Assembly: GCA_002336845.1 (NCBI GenBank)
Contig: DDEX01000006.1
Coordinates: forward strand, 1 to 48,034
Origin: Rhodobacteraceae bacterium UBA1943
Lineage (GTDB): Bacteria; Pseudomonadota; Alphaproteobacteria; Rhodobacterales; Rhodobacteraceae
Length of the DNA stretch: 48,034 nucleotides
Reading direction: 5' to 3'
A program made the position numbers and the translations under genes. Below are positions 35,899 to 44,412 of this stretch, piece after piece; within the stretch, counting starts at the first letter, position 1; every line of letters starts with the position of its first letter. The notes under the pieces are model-generated. The model had not been told where the DNA came from. It ran no database searches and was given only the letters and a program-made list of their open reading frames with translations.

Positions 35899-35962
35899 TA
35901 TTATTGATGCGCCTTAGAAGGTGGCAGAAAATGGACACATCTGTGTTTTCGGAGTGTTCATC

Positions 35963-36682
35963 ATGTTTAAGAATTTCGCCTGTGTGTTGGCACTCGCGCT
36001 TTCCGCAACGGCCGCGACTGCCGTGTCCGCTGCGACGATCGCGCTGGACAAGCAGGGCAGCAGTGTTTTCGGCAGCAATGGCTCCACCGCCGTTCAAATC
36101 ACCTCGGGCGCTGATCCTGTCGTAAGCCCGACTTGGGTGGCCGCAGGCGCGTTTGCATTGAAAGGCGATCTGGATGGCAAGCCCGGCGCTGAGCTGTTCG
36201 ATGCCTTCTGCCTTGATATCGGAACCTGGCTGCGGCTGCCGTCGCTTTATACCGTGACCGGATCGCCCTTTGCCTCCGACCCTCTGACCGCGTTGCAGAA
36301 GTCGAACATCGGCAAGCTGTTCAACACCGCCTACAGCACGTTGAACCTGGCCAATGCCACGCAGTCGGCAGGCTTCCAACTGGCGCTGTGGGAGATCGTG
36401 AACGAGACGGCGGGGGCACCATTTGCCTTGGGGAGCGGAAACTTCCATGCGACGGGCAGTGCTGCGGCGAACAACTTTGCCGATCTGCTGCTGGCGGGGT
36501 TGGGTGGCACACAAACCCAGAAGTATCGCATGACCTTCCTGCAATCGACCGATCCGCGCATCGAAGGCGGGCATTACAGCCAGAACCTCGTCACCGTTTC
36601 GCCGGTACCGCTGCCCGCGGCTGGCCTGATGCTGATCGCCGGTCTTGGCGGCCTTGGTCTGATGCGCCGTCGTCGGGGCTGA
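35963..36682 (+). CDS. VPLPA-CTERM sorting-domain surface or secreted protein
   Basis: The 239-residue protein has a signal peptide (cleavage near 26, after VSA), a body with no enzyme motif and a C-terminal sorting signal: VPLPA, a hydrophobic helix (GLMLIAGLGGLGL) and an arginine cluster RRRR. Such proteins are processed by an exosortase (XrtD type) and placed on the surface or in the matrix; no exosortase is in this window. The body includes the segment FQLALWEIVNE, common in PEP-CTERM-type proteins. It ends 1 bp from the convergent ureG stop. Confidence 0.88.
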   Translation: MFKNFACVLALALSATAATAVSAATIALDKQGSSVFGSNGSTAVQITSGADPVVSPTWVAAGAFALKGDLDGKPGAELFDAFCLDIGTWLRLPSLYTVTGSPFASDPLTALQKSNIGKLFNTAYSTLNLANATQSAGFQLALWEIVNETAGAPFALGSGNFHATGSAAANNFADLLLAGLGGTQTQKYRMTFLQSTDPRIEGGHYSQNLVTVSPVPLPAAGLMLIAGLGGLGLMRRRRG

Positions 36683-36683
36683 T

Positions 36684-37322
36684 TCAGACAGGCGTTGCGG
36701 CTTCTCGCAGCGCCAATCCACCCTCACGTTCCAGAAATGCCACAACCTCGGTCACGCCGATACCGTGGCGCAGTTTTGACATGACAAAGGGCCGTGCCCC
36801 GCGCGCGGCCCTTGCGTCCGATTCCAGCCGCGCCAGATCGACACCGACATGGGGCGCCAGATCGGTCTTGTTCACCACCAGAAGATCAGATTTCGTCAGC
36901 CCCGGCCCCCGCTTGCGCGGGATATCCTGCCCGGCGGCGGTGTCGATCACATATATCGTCAGGTCGGCCAGTTCCGGTGAATAGGTTGCAGCCAGATTGT
37001 CACCGCCCGATTCGATCAGGATCAGGTCTAGCTGCGGAAAATGTGCCCGCAGGTCAGCGACAGCGGCAAGGTTGATGCTGGCATCCTCTCGAATCGCGGT
37101 ATGCGGGCAGCCACCGGTTTCAACGCCGCGAATGCGTTCGGCAGGCAGCACCTGTGCCCGCATCAGATAATCAGCATCCTCGCGGGTGTAGATGTCATTG
37201 GTGATCACCGCCATGTCGCAGCGATGGGCCAATGCGCGGCAAAGCTGCTCGGTCAGCGTGGTCTTTCCCGCGCCCACCGGGCCGCCGATGCCAACACGAA
37301 GGGGGCCGTTTGCGCTGCTCAT
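36684..37322 (-). CDS. ureG: Urease accessory GTPase UreG
   Basis: The 212-residue GTPase delivers nickel to urease. The P-loop GGPVGAGKT covers 13-21, and the metal-binding CPH motif is at 73-75. It is the last gene of the urease operon and overlaps ureF by four bases (ATGA at 37319-37322). The start is the ATG at 37322; the longer open frame upstream lies inside ureF. Confidence 0.97.
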   Translation of the reverse strand: MSSANGPLRVGIGGPVGAGKTTLTEQLCRALAHRCDMAVITNDIYTREDADYLMRAQVLPAERIRGVETGGCPHTAIREDASINLAAVADLRAHFPQLDLILIESGGDNLAATYSPELADLTIYVIDTAAGQDIPRKRGPGLTKSDLLVVNKTDLAPHVGVDLARLESDARAARGARPFVMSKLRHGIGVTEVVAFLEREGGLALREAATPV

Positions 37323-37948
37323 GACCGGAAAATCCTCACGTCCATCGTTTCCTGCACCATACCCGCCATATCCGCCCCCCAGGCACAAGAGCCAAGGTCA
37401 TCCAGCGTAAGGCTGCAATATTCCTGGGAAATACCCGAGACCAGCGGGCCAAGGCCGTGGATGAGCTTTTGCCCTGCGCTTTGGCCCAACGGCATGAAGC
37501 GCACTGCAACCGACACAAGCTGGCTTGCCAGACCTTGCAGCCAAAACGCCAAAACCTGCTGATCCGTTACCTCCAAGCCCCGTGTCGCAACGCCAACCGC
37601 CACCGGATAGGGCATTGCAGGGTGGTCTTGCCCGGTGATGGCCGAAATCTGCGTGGCAAAGGACCGGCCAAGTTCTGCCGCCTCCAGTGCGCGACCGGAG
37701 GACGGCATATAGGCGCCTGCAAGGCTGGACAGCTTGGCCAGATCGCCGCCGTTCCGCGCTGCCGTAATGAAGATCGCGTCGTTGCGACCCGAGCCGAACA
37801 GCAAGATCCCCTCGATCCAGTCACGCAGGGCGGCGACATCCGCCACACGGCCATCGGCAATCGCGGCTTCCAGCCCCTGCGAATGGGCGAAGGCGCCGAT
37901 AGGGAAGGCGGGCGACAGCCATTGCGCAAGGGTCAGCAGGGCGTTCAT
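37319..37948 (-). CDS. ureF: Urease accessory protein UreF
   Basis: The 209-residue all-helical protein joins UreD and UreG on apo-urease and gates nickel insertion. It carries the usual start LTLAQWLSPAFPIGAFAHSQGLE and a C-terminus of typical length. Four-base ATGA overlaps on both sides (with ureE and ureG) make it tightly coupled. Confidence 0.95.
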   Translation of the reverse strand: MNALLTLAQWLSPAFPIGAFAHSQGLEAAIADGRVADVAALRDWIEGILLFGSGRNDAIFITAARNGGDLAKLSSLAGAYMPSSGRALEAAELGRSFATQISAITGQDHPAMPYPVAVGVATRGLEVTDQQVLAFWLQGLASQLVSVAVRFMPLGQSAGQKLIHGLGPLVSGISQEYCSLTLDDLGSCAWGADMAGMVQETMDVRIFRS

Positions 37949-38514
37949 TTCGCGTCGCGGTGGCCGAAAGGCAGGGGCTTCGCGGGGGCATGATGGTGCA
38001 TGACCCCATCGCCATGATGGTGCCAGCCAAAGGTCTGATCCGCGTGGTCATGGCCCGCCGGGCCATGGTCATGCCCCATGGTGCGGCCATGGCCATAGGC
38101 ACCACCTTCTGGGGTGAAGGGTTCGGACACATGCGTCAAAGTGGCCCCCAGACCGGCCAGCATCGCCTCCAGCACATGATCGCGGCGGATCAGCAGGCGG
38201 TCCGCCTCGATCTGGCAGGGGGTGTGGCGGTTGCCGATGTGCCAGGCAAGGCGCAGCAGGTTCGGGCCGGTGATCTGCACCAGGGCCTCTTCGGCGGCGA
38301 CGACCTGAATGGTGCGGCCATCCTCCAGCTCGAACCCCCACCAGTCATCCAGACTGGTGACGGCGGGCAGATCGACAAGAAAGCCCTCATCATGCACGGT
38401 GACAAGGCGTTTGCGGCGCATCAGGCGCTGATCATAATCCAGCACCACCAGATCATAGCAGGTGGCGGGCGCGTCCTTCAGCAGACGCTTGGCGGGGGGC
38501 AGGGTGCCGGTCAT
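37945..38514 (-). CDS. ureE: Urease nickel metallochaperone UreE with a histidine-rich tail
   Basis: The 189-residue protein hands nickel to UreG. The N-terminal peptide-binding and C-terminal metal-binding domains are recognisable (AWHIGNRHTPCQIEADRLLI). The last about 49 residues hold 12 histidines in HxH and HHH runs, a nickel-binding tail like that of Klebsiella UreE. I start at the ATG at 38514, preceded by GGGGGG; the longer open frame upstream runs into the next small gene. Confidence 0.92.
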   Translation of the reverse strand: MTGTLPPAKRLLKDAPATCYDLVVLDYDQRLMRRKRLVTVHDEGFLVDLPAVTSLDDWWGFELEDGRTIQVVAAEEALVQITGPNLLRLAWHIGNRHTPCQIEADRLLIRRDHVLEAMLAGLGATLTHVSEPFTPEGGAYGHGRTMGHDHGPAGHDHADQTFGWHHHGDGVMHHHAPAKPLPFGHRDAK

Positions 38515-38533
38515 CGCGGCCCCCCGCATGGCG

Positions 38534-38719
38534 TCAATACCAGGCGCGGGCGCCCAGAATTTGCCGGGCTGCCGTGCAGTCGGGTGTGTCTGGCAATTGA
38601 TCCAGCCGCTGCATGATCCGGTCGAACCGGGCCATGCGCGCTGCACCAAGTGTCAGCAACGCCGCCAGTGGTGCCTTCAGGTCGGGCCAGCCGACCGGAT
38701 GTGTGGAAAGATAGGCCAT
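38534..38719 (-). CDS. 61-residue protein of unknown function inside the urease operon
   Basis: The small open frame has an AGGTGG ribosome-binding site and is encoded on the operon strand between ureC and ureE. It reads as a soluble helical peptide (MAYLSTHPVGWPDLKAPLAA, then MARFDRIMQRLDQL) with no known motif. It ends 19 bp before the ureE start. It could be a real accessory gene or a chance frame; the good ribosome-binding site and position favour the former. Confidence 0.5.
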   Translation of the reverse strand: MAYLSTHPVGWPDLKAPLAALLTLGAARMARFDRIMQRLDQLPDTPDCTAARQILGARAWY

Positions 38720-38846
38720 AAGAACCACCTGTCTTTTCTGAGGTGTGGTTCCTCCCATGTCCGAAGGCTGCGGGATGTGGCGTATCGGGGCAAGAGCTTA
38801 TGCCCGCAAGCGGCGGCAGAGGGGGCTGGATGATCATTTTCTGATC

Positions 38847-40595
38847 TCAGAACAGGAAGTATCGCTGCGCAAGGGGCAGTTCGCGGGCGGGTTCACAGGT
38901 CAGCAGAATGCCATCGGCCCGCACCTCATAGGTTTCGGGGTTCACCTCGATATGCGGGGTGGCGTTGTTCAGCCGCATGTCGGCCTTGCCGATGTTGCGG
39001 GTATTCTCGACCGGCAGAACCACCTTGCCCAGGCCCAACTGGCCCTTCACATCGGCCTGCATCGCGGCCTCGGATACAAAGGTGACGGCAGAGGCGTGCT
39101 TGGCCTTGCCTAGCGCGCCGAACATCGGGCGCGAATACATCGGCTGTACCGGGATCGAGCCGTTGGGGTCGCCCATCTGCGCCACCACGATCATCCCGCC
39201 CATCAGCACCATTTCGGGTTTCGCGCCAAAGAAGGCGGGCGACCACAGCACCAGATCGGCGCGCTTGCCTTCCTCGATGCTGCCGACATGGCGCGACACA
39301 CCATGGGCCACCGCCGGGTTGATGGTGTATTTGGCGATATAGCGGCGGGCGCGCAGGTTGTCGTTTTCACCCTGCTCGCCCTCCAACCGCCCGCGCTGCA
39401 CCTTCATCTTGTGGGCGGTCTGCCAGCAGCGGGTGATCACCTCGCCGATCCGGCCCATTGCCTGGCTGTCCGACGAGATCACGCTGAAGGCGCCCAGATC
39501 GTGCAGGATGTCTTCCGCCGCGATGGTCTCCTTGCGGATGCGGCTTTCGGCAAAGGCCACGTCCTCGGGGATCGAGCGGTCCAGGTGGTGGCAGACCATC
39601 AGCATATCCAGATGCTCTTCGATGGTGTTTACCGTATAGGGCCGGGTGGGGTTGGTGGACGAGGGCAGCACATTGGCCGACCCCACCACCTTGATGATGT
39701 CGGGCGCATGGCCGCCACCCGCGCCTTCGGTGTGATAGGCGTGGATAGTGCGGCCGCGGATGGCGGCCAAGGTATTCTCGACAAAGCCGGATTCGTTCAG
39801 CGTGTCGGTATGGATCATCACCTGCACGTCCATCGCATCGGCGACGGTCAGGCAATTGTCGATTGCGGCGGGCGTGGTGCCCCAATCCTCATGCAGTTTC
39901 AGAGCGCAGGCCCCGGCATTGATCTGTTCAATCAGGCCGTCCGGTAGCGACGCATTGCCCTTGCCGGCAAAGCCAAGGTTCATCGGCAGGCTGTCGGCAG
40001 CCATCAGCATCCGGCTGATATGCCATGGCCCTGGCGTGCAGGTGGTGGCAAGGGTGCCATGGGCAGGCCCGGTGCCGCCGCCCAGCATCAGGGTGATGCC
40101 GGAATGAAGGGCATCTTCCACCTGTTGCGGGCAAATGAAGTGGATATGGGTATCCAGCCCCCCGGCAGTCAGAATCCGCCCCTCACCCGCGATGATCTCG
40201 GTTCCCGGCCCGATGATGATGTTCACGCCGGGCTGGGTATCGGGGTTACCCGCCTTGCCGATCTTGTGGATCAGCCCAGCGCGCAACCCCACGTCGGCCT
40301 TGTAGATGCCGGTATGGTCCAGGATCAGCGCGTTGGTGATGACGGTATCCACGGCACCGCCCGCCCGCGTGATCTGGCTTTGGCCCATGCCGTCACGAAT
40401 GACCTTGCCACCACCGAACTTGACCTCTTCCCCATAGCTCGGCCCATTGGCGCCGGTGATGGCGGCCCCGGTGCGTTCGGCGATCAGGTCACGTTCAACC
40501 TCGATGATCAGTTCGGTATCGCCAAGGCGCACCCTGTCGCCTGTGGTCGGGCCATACATCGCGGCATAGTCGAGACGGGAAATCGTGGCGGGCAA
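38847..40595 (-). CDS. ureC: Urease alpha subunit (TTG start)
   Basis: The 582-residue catalytic subunit hydrolyses urea at a dinickel centre. Nickel ligands are His150 and His152 (THIH), the carbamylated Lys233, His262, His288 and Asp376; the active-site flap CHH gives Cys335 and the general acid His336. It is about 15 residues longer than Klebsiella UreC because of an insertion at about 38-53 before YGEEVKFGGG. The start is TTG at 40595, with AGGAG at the right distance and the expected N-terminus. Confidence 0.97.
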   Translation of the reverse strand: MPATISRLDYAAMYGPTTGDRVRLGDTELIIEVERDLIAERTGAAITGANGPSYGEEVKFGGGKVIRDGMGQSQITRAGGAVDTVITNALILDHTGIYKADVGLRAGLIHKIGKAGNPDTQPGVNIIIGPGTEIIAGEGRILTAGGLDTHIHFICPQQVEDALHSGITLMLGGGTGPAHGTLATTCTPGPWHISRMLMAADSLPMNLGFAGKGNASLPDGLIEQINAGACALKLHEDWGTTPAAIDNCLTVADAMDVQVMIHTDTLNESGFVENTLAAIRGRTIHAYHTEGAGGGHAPDIIKVVGSANVLPSSTNPTRPYTVNTIEEHLDMLMVCHHLDRSIPEDVAFAESRIRKETIAAEDILHDLGAFSVISSDSQAMGRIGEVITRCWQTAHKMKVQRGRLEGEQGENDNLRARRYIAKYTINPAVAHGVSRHVGSIEEGKRADLVLWSPAFFGAKPEMVLMGGMIVVAQMGDPNGSIPVQPMYSRPMFGALGKAKHASAVTFVSEAAMQADVKGQLGLGKVVLPVENTRNIGKADMRLNNATPHIEVNPETYEVRADGILLTCEPARELPLAQRYFLF

Positions 40596-40607
40596 GATGG
40601 TCTCCTG

Positions 40608-41288
40608 TCACTCCGCAAAGGGGGGCTTGGGCGCGGCCTTGGCCTTCGGCGGCGCGCGGCGGGGAATGGGTTTCAAGGCAAGATCCATCGGGGCCTGTGC
40701 ATCGGCAGGAACAGCGGTGGCGGGCAGGGCGATGCTCTCGGCCGCGCCCGTAGATACCGGGGCCGCTTTGGGCGCGGACGTCTTCGGCATCACTTCTCCC
40801 GGCCCCTCAGTCATCGGTTCCGGGACAGAAGTGACCGATTGTTCGATTGCGGGTTCTGCAGAAAGAGCTAGCTCGGGGGCTATGGCCACGGGGGCTGGAT
40901 CTGGCGAGGTTCCGGGCAGCGGCGCCTCGGCAAGCGGGGCGGAGACGATGGCCTCAGGCGAAGGGGGCTGGATGCCGAATCTGGTCCGGGGTTTGGCCTT
41001 TTTCACGACAGGCGTGGCCTTTGGCCGGGCAGGTTTGCCAACGATAGCCTCGGTGGCAAGGGGCGTGACCGCCATCGCTTCGACATGCAGTTCGGTTACA
41101 ACGGGCAAAGGTTCGGCTGCCCCCGACGGCGTAACCTTCGGCAGGTCAGAGACGGCTGCCGGAAATCCCATCCAGAAGCCCTGCATTTCCATCAGACGGG
41201 TTGCCCAGATGGTCTGCGCCTGGCCAAAGACCATGCCCGCCTTGAGGCCATAGCTGATTGCGTCGATCGGGGTCATCATGCCGAACAT
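40608..41288 (-). CDS. 226-residue Ala/Pro-rich protein of unknown function between ureB and ureC
   Basis: The protein has a helical N-terminus of about 45 residues (MFGMMTPIDAISYGL, then GQAQTIWATRLMEMQGFW), which resembles short phasin-like helices in other Rhodobacterales small proteins. The rest is low-complexity Ala/Pro/Lys/Glu sequence ending in a very basic stretch. It has no signal peptide and no metal motif. It lies in the urease operon, 12 bp before ureC and 17 bp after ureB, so it must be co-expressed. A role in urease assembly or in placing the enzyme is possible but unproven. Confidence 0.75.
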   Translation of the reverse strand: MFGMMTPIDAISYGLKAGMVFGQAQTIWATRLMEMQGFWMGFPAAVSDLPKVTPSGAAEPLPVVTELHVEAMAVTPLATEAIVGKPARPKATPVVKKAKPRTRFGIQPPSPEAIVSAPLAEAPLPGTSPDPAPVAIAPELALSAEPAIEQSVTSVPEPMTEGPGEVMPKTSAPKAAPVSTGAAESIALPATAVPADAQAPMDLALKPIPRRAPPKAKAAPKPPFAE

Positions 41289-41305
41289 GGGGGTTCTCCT
41301 GTTGG

Positions 41306-41611
41306 TTAAAGTCGTCCCATCACCTTGCCATTGAATCCGAAAACTTTTCTGTCACCGCCAAAGGGCACCAACTGAACCTGCCGCGACTGGCCGGGTTCGA
41401 ACCGCACGGCCGTGCCTGCAGCAATATCAAGCCGCATCCCTCGCGCGGCGTCGCGATCGAACGACAGGCCGGGGTTGGTTTCGGCAAAATGGTAGTGGCT
41501 GCCGACCTGCACCGGCCGGTCGCCCGTATTGGCCACCATCAGGGTGATGGACCTGCCGGTCGGGTTCAGCAGGATGTCGCCGGAGGCGGGAAATATTTCG
41601 CCGGGAATCAT
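41306..41611 (-). CDS. ureB: Urease beta subunit
   Basis: The 101-residue structural subunit is clear from MIPGEIFPASGDILLN, VGSHYHFAETNP and the end GFNGKVMGRL. The preferred ATG at 41611 has GGGG upstream; an ATG 15 bases earlier overlaps the ribosome-binding site. It lies 4 bp downstream of ureJ. Confidence 0.96.
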   Translation of the reverse strand: MIPGEIFPASGDILLNPTGRSITLMVANTGDRPVQVGSHYHFAETNPGLSFDRDAARGMRLDIAAGTAVRFEPGQSRQVQLVPFGGDRKVFGFNGKVMGRL

Positions 41612-41615
41612 GGCA

Positions 41616-42185
41616 TTACCCCGCATAGGCCAAGGCGAGGCCCGCCGCAGTCGTTACCCCGCCCACAAGGCGCATCAGGCGCATCCCGGCCAGTCGTTGC
41701 AGTGCCAGTCCAAGGCCAAGTCCCACACCATGCAGCGCAGCGGTCATGACGGCGAAGCCCGCGGCAAAGGCGATCAACCCGTTAGACGGCCCCTCGGCCC
41801 CATGTGCCCAGCCATGTGCCGCCCCGAACAGCGCAAGCAGCGGCAGCGACATGGACAGCGGAAACCGGGCCGCCAGTGCCACCATCGCCCCCAATAGGAT
41901 GATCGAGGCGAGAATCATCGGCTCGACCGCCGGGAAAGGCAGGCCCGCTGCGCCAATGGCTCCGCCCACTACCATGGCGCCGACGAAGGTGGCAGGCATC
42001 GCCCAGATGGCCCGCCCGCCGGTCTGCGCGGCCCAAAGGCCTACGGCGACCATTGCCAGCACATGGTCTGCGCCGCTGATCGGGTGGTTCATGCCGGCCA
42101 GAAAGGTGCCCGCCTCATGCCCGGGATGGGCCAGCGCGGCGGTGGGGGCCAGCAGGGCGGCGGCAAGCGTCAGTTTGCGCAGCAT
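41616..42185 (-). CDS. ureJ: HupE/UreJ-family nickel permease
   Basis: The 189-residue membrane protein has a signal-like first segment and six predicted helices. The metal motif HPISGADH near residue 34 and a second His pair (HGWAHG) are characteristic of HupE/UreJ nickel transporters. It lies between ureA and ureB, which fits a supply of nickel for urease. Confidence 0.92.
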   Translation of the reverse strand: MLRKLTLAAALLAPTAALAHPGHEAGTFLAGMNHPISGADHVLAMVAVGLWAAQTGGRAIWAMPATFVGAMVVGGAIGAAGLPFPAVEPMILASIILLGAMVALAARFPLSMSLPLLALFGAAHGWAHGAEGPSNGLIAFAAGFAVMTAALHGVGLGLGLALQRLAGMRLMRLVGGVTTAAGLALAYAG

Positions 42186-42194
42186 CGGAACCTC

Positions 42195-42497
42195 TTATCG
42201 GATCGGGTGATGAACGGTCACCAGCTTGGTGCCGTCGGGAAAGGTCGCTTCGACCTGAACGGAGTGGATCATCTCGGGGATGCCTTCCATACACTGGTCG
42301 CGGCGGATGACATGGCCACCCGCCTGCATGAGGTCAGAGACCGAGCGGCCATCACGCGCGCCCTCGACCACGAAATCGGTGATCAGGGCGATGGCTTCGG
42401 GGTGGTTCAGCTTGACGCCACGGGCCAGGCGGCCCCGCGCCACCATGGCGGCGACGCTGACCAGCAGCTTTTCCCGTTCGCGCGGGGTCAGGTTCAT
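42195..42497 (-). CDS. ureA: Urease gamma subunit
   Basis: The 100-residue subunit begins MNLTPREREKLLVSVAAMVA and ends VTVHHPI, both diagnostic. It starts with a four-base overlap with ureD (ATGA at 42494-42497) and lies 9 bp before ureJ. Confidence 0.97.
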   Translation of the reverse strand: MNLTPREREKLLVSVAAMVARGRLARGVKLNHPEAIALITDFVVEGARDGRSVSDLMQAGGHVIRRDQCMEGIPEMIHSVQVEATFPDGTKLVTVHHPIR

Positions 42498-43333
42498 GGC
42501 GAAACTCCGTGCATCTGCCAGACGCGGGGCAAGGGGCGCCCCGAAAGAAGGTTAAGAACGCGCGCCATCTGACGGCGTAGCGGCCAGCCATCGCGCGCCA
42601 TCAGCCGCACCAGCAACCGCCCGTCCCAGCCCGAGGCGGCGGCGGTCACCTCGGGTTCTGTCAGCAGACTACGGACCGGGTTCAGCGCGTCTTCAGCCCC
42701 AGGGGCGACAAAGGCGATAACAGCCATGGCCCGCGCGGTGCCAAGAAGGGCCGGGTTGGCCCGACGGGAAAGGACGTCAGGCCCCAGCCGCAGCGCATCG
42801 GCCCAGACCGGGCGACCATCGCGGCGGATCAGGCGGCGGTCGTTTATGCGTGCGAACCGGGGTTCCTCCCCCATGGCGTGGCGGCCAAGAACCAGTGTTT
42901 CGCAGACCAGACAGGCCGCATCTGCCGCAAGGTCGATGGTCGTACGCCGCGTCAGGTTGGAATGTTCATAAAGGATGGTTTCCTGCGGCAGCCAGTCAAG
43001 CCGCCCGCCAGGGCCGACCTGTGCTGTCACTTCGACGTTTGCTGTGTCGCTATCCGCCGAATAGGCCCGTTCTGCGGTTTGAGTGGTGGCGCAAACCCGG
43101 GCACCGGCACCGATCGCCAGGTCAAAGTTCAGCCGGTCGCCCGAGGTCAGCCCGCCCGAGGTGTTCAGGAATACCATCTCTGGCACTTCGCCTGCCACGC
43201 GGGGCAGCATCGCCTTGCCAGAGCCTGCCTGTTGCAGATCGGTCAGTCGCACCATGCCGTTGCATAGGGCAAAGCCTGCACGGGCAAGGCCCCGGCTGCG
43301 TTGCAGGACGATGGGTGACGATTGGTCGAGCAT
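42494..43333 (-). CDS. ureD: Urease accessory protein UreD
   Basis: The 279-residue protein is the first of the assembly factors to bind apo-urease. It is recognised by the block FLNTSGGLTSGDRLNFDL and by ETILYEHSNLTRRTTIDL. It is the first gene of the operon. The 145 bp upstream (43334-43478) hold the operon promoter region and a long inverted repeat. Confidence 0.95.
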   Translation of the reverse strand: MLDQSSPIVLQRSRGLARAGFALCNGMVRLTDLQQAGSGKAMLPRVAGEVPEMVFLNTSGGLTSGDRLNFDLAIGAGARVCATTQTAERAYSADSDTANVEVTAQVGPGGRLDWLPQETILYEHSNLTRRTTIDLAADAACLVCETLVLGRHAMGEEPRFARINDRRLIRRDGRPVWADALRLGPDVLSRRANPALLGTARAMAVIAFVAPGAEDALNPVRSLLTEPEVTAAASGWDGRLLVRLMARDGWPLRRQMARVLNLLSGRPLPRVWQMHGVSP

Positions 43334-43424
43334 GGTTCCCCCGGACGGGAGAAGTTTGCTCTGCAGTTCGCAGGTTGCCTATGGAATCAGCAGCCGCTTC
43401 CTGGCCCCAAGGAACACCGCTGAT

Positions 43425-43470
43425 CATATCGCCCTATTTATGTGCAATTCGCCAATAAATAGGGCGTATG
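43425..43470. repeat. Long inverted repeat upstream of the urease operon
   Basis: CGCCCTATTTAT at 43430-43441 is matched exactly by ATAAATAGGGCG at 43455-43466 across a 13-base spacer. With one bulged T the arms extend outward to CATA and TATG, giving 16 paired positions. It lies about 90 bp before ureD and just after the stop of the glutathionyl-hydroquinone reductase gene. The AT-rich arms and lack of a T-tract argue against a simple terminator. Confidence 0.7.
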
Positions 43471-43478
43471 GAAAATCC

Positions 43479-44411
43479 TTAACCCAGCGTCTTTGCCCAG
43501 GGCAAATCTGGCCCAAGCGGCACGATGCCATTGGGGTTCAGCGTCTTTATTGAATAGTAACCAGCCTTGATATGGCTGATCTTCACGGTCTCGGCCACCC
43601 CGGGCAGAGCCAGGATGCGCTCCATATAGGCTTGCAGGTGCTTGTAATCGCAAAGCCGCCGCAGGTTGCATTTGAAGATGCCGTGATAGGCCGCGTCAAA
43701 GCGCACCAGCGTCACAAAGGTGCGGATATCGGCCTCGGTAAAGGCGTCACCCATCAGCCATTTGCGGCCATCGGCCATCAGGCCTTCCAGCCAGTCCAGC
43801 GTTTCGAACACCAGAGTAAAGGCCTCGTCATAGGCCACCTGAGTCGTGGCAAAGCCCGCACGATAGACGCCGTTGTTCAGGCCGGGATAGATGCGGTCAT
43901 TCAATGCGTCGATCTGGGGCGCAAGTTCGGCGGGATAAAGATCGGGGCCAGAGGCGAGATCGCCGAAGCCCGAATTGAACATTCGCAGGATGTCAGCCGA
44001 TTCGTTCGATACCATCGTATCGGTTGCCTTGTCCCACAGGACCGGAACCGTCGCCCGTCCGTTCACATGGGCATCGGCACGGCTGTAAAGCTGGTGCACA
44101 TAGGTCGCGCCATGGATCGGATCGGCGTTTTCGCCAAAGGTCCAGCCTTGCGCGGTCAGCACCGGGTCAACCGCCGTCATGCCGATCACGCCTTCCAGTC
44201 CCTTCAGCTTGCGCGCGATCAGGGTGCGGCTGGCCCAGGGGCAGATATAGGCGACGTACAGGTGATAGCGCCCGGCCTCGGCCTGAAAGCCGCTGCTGCC
44301 ATCGGGTGTGATCCAGTTGCGGAACGAGGAAACCTGCCGGACAAAGCCGCCCTTGGCGTCCTTGGCCTGAACCGGCTGCCAATCTTCGGTCCATTTTCCA
44401 TCGACCAGCAT
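43479..44411 (-). CDS. Glutathionyl-hydroquinone reductase (Xi-class GST)
   Basis: The 310-residue enzyme removes glutathione from glutathionyl-hydroquinones, a step of quinone detoxification. The catalytic cysteine is Cys57 in YICPWASR, and the blocks GGFVRQVSSFRNWITPDGS and the later LYPxxL-type DLYPAELAPQIDALNDRIYP fit the family. The start at 44411 has AAAGGGG upstream. It follows the VOC dioxygenase by 1 bp and ends before the urease promoter region. Confidence 0.92.
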   Translation of the reverse strand: MLVDGKWTEDWQPVQAKDAKGGFVRQVSSFRNWITPDGSSGFQAEAGRYHLYVAYICPWASRTLIARKLKGLEGVIGMTAVDPVLTAQGWTFGENADPIHGATYVHQLYSRADAHVNGRATVPVLWDKATDTMVSNESADILRMFNSGFGDLASGPDLYPAELAPQIDALNDRIYPGLNNGVYRAGFATTQVAYDEAFTLVFETLDWLEGLMADGRKWLMGDAFTEADIRTFVTLVRFDAAYHGIFKCNLRRLCDYKHLQAYMERILALPGVAETVKISHIKAGYYSIKTLNPNGIVPLGPDLPWAKTLG

Positions 44412-44412
44412 A

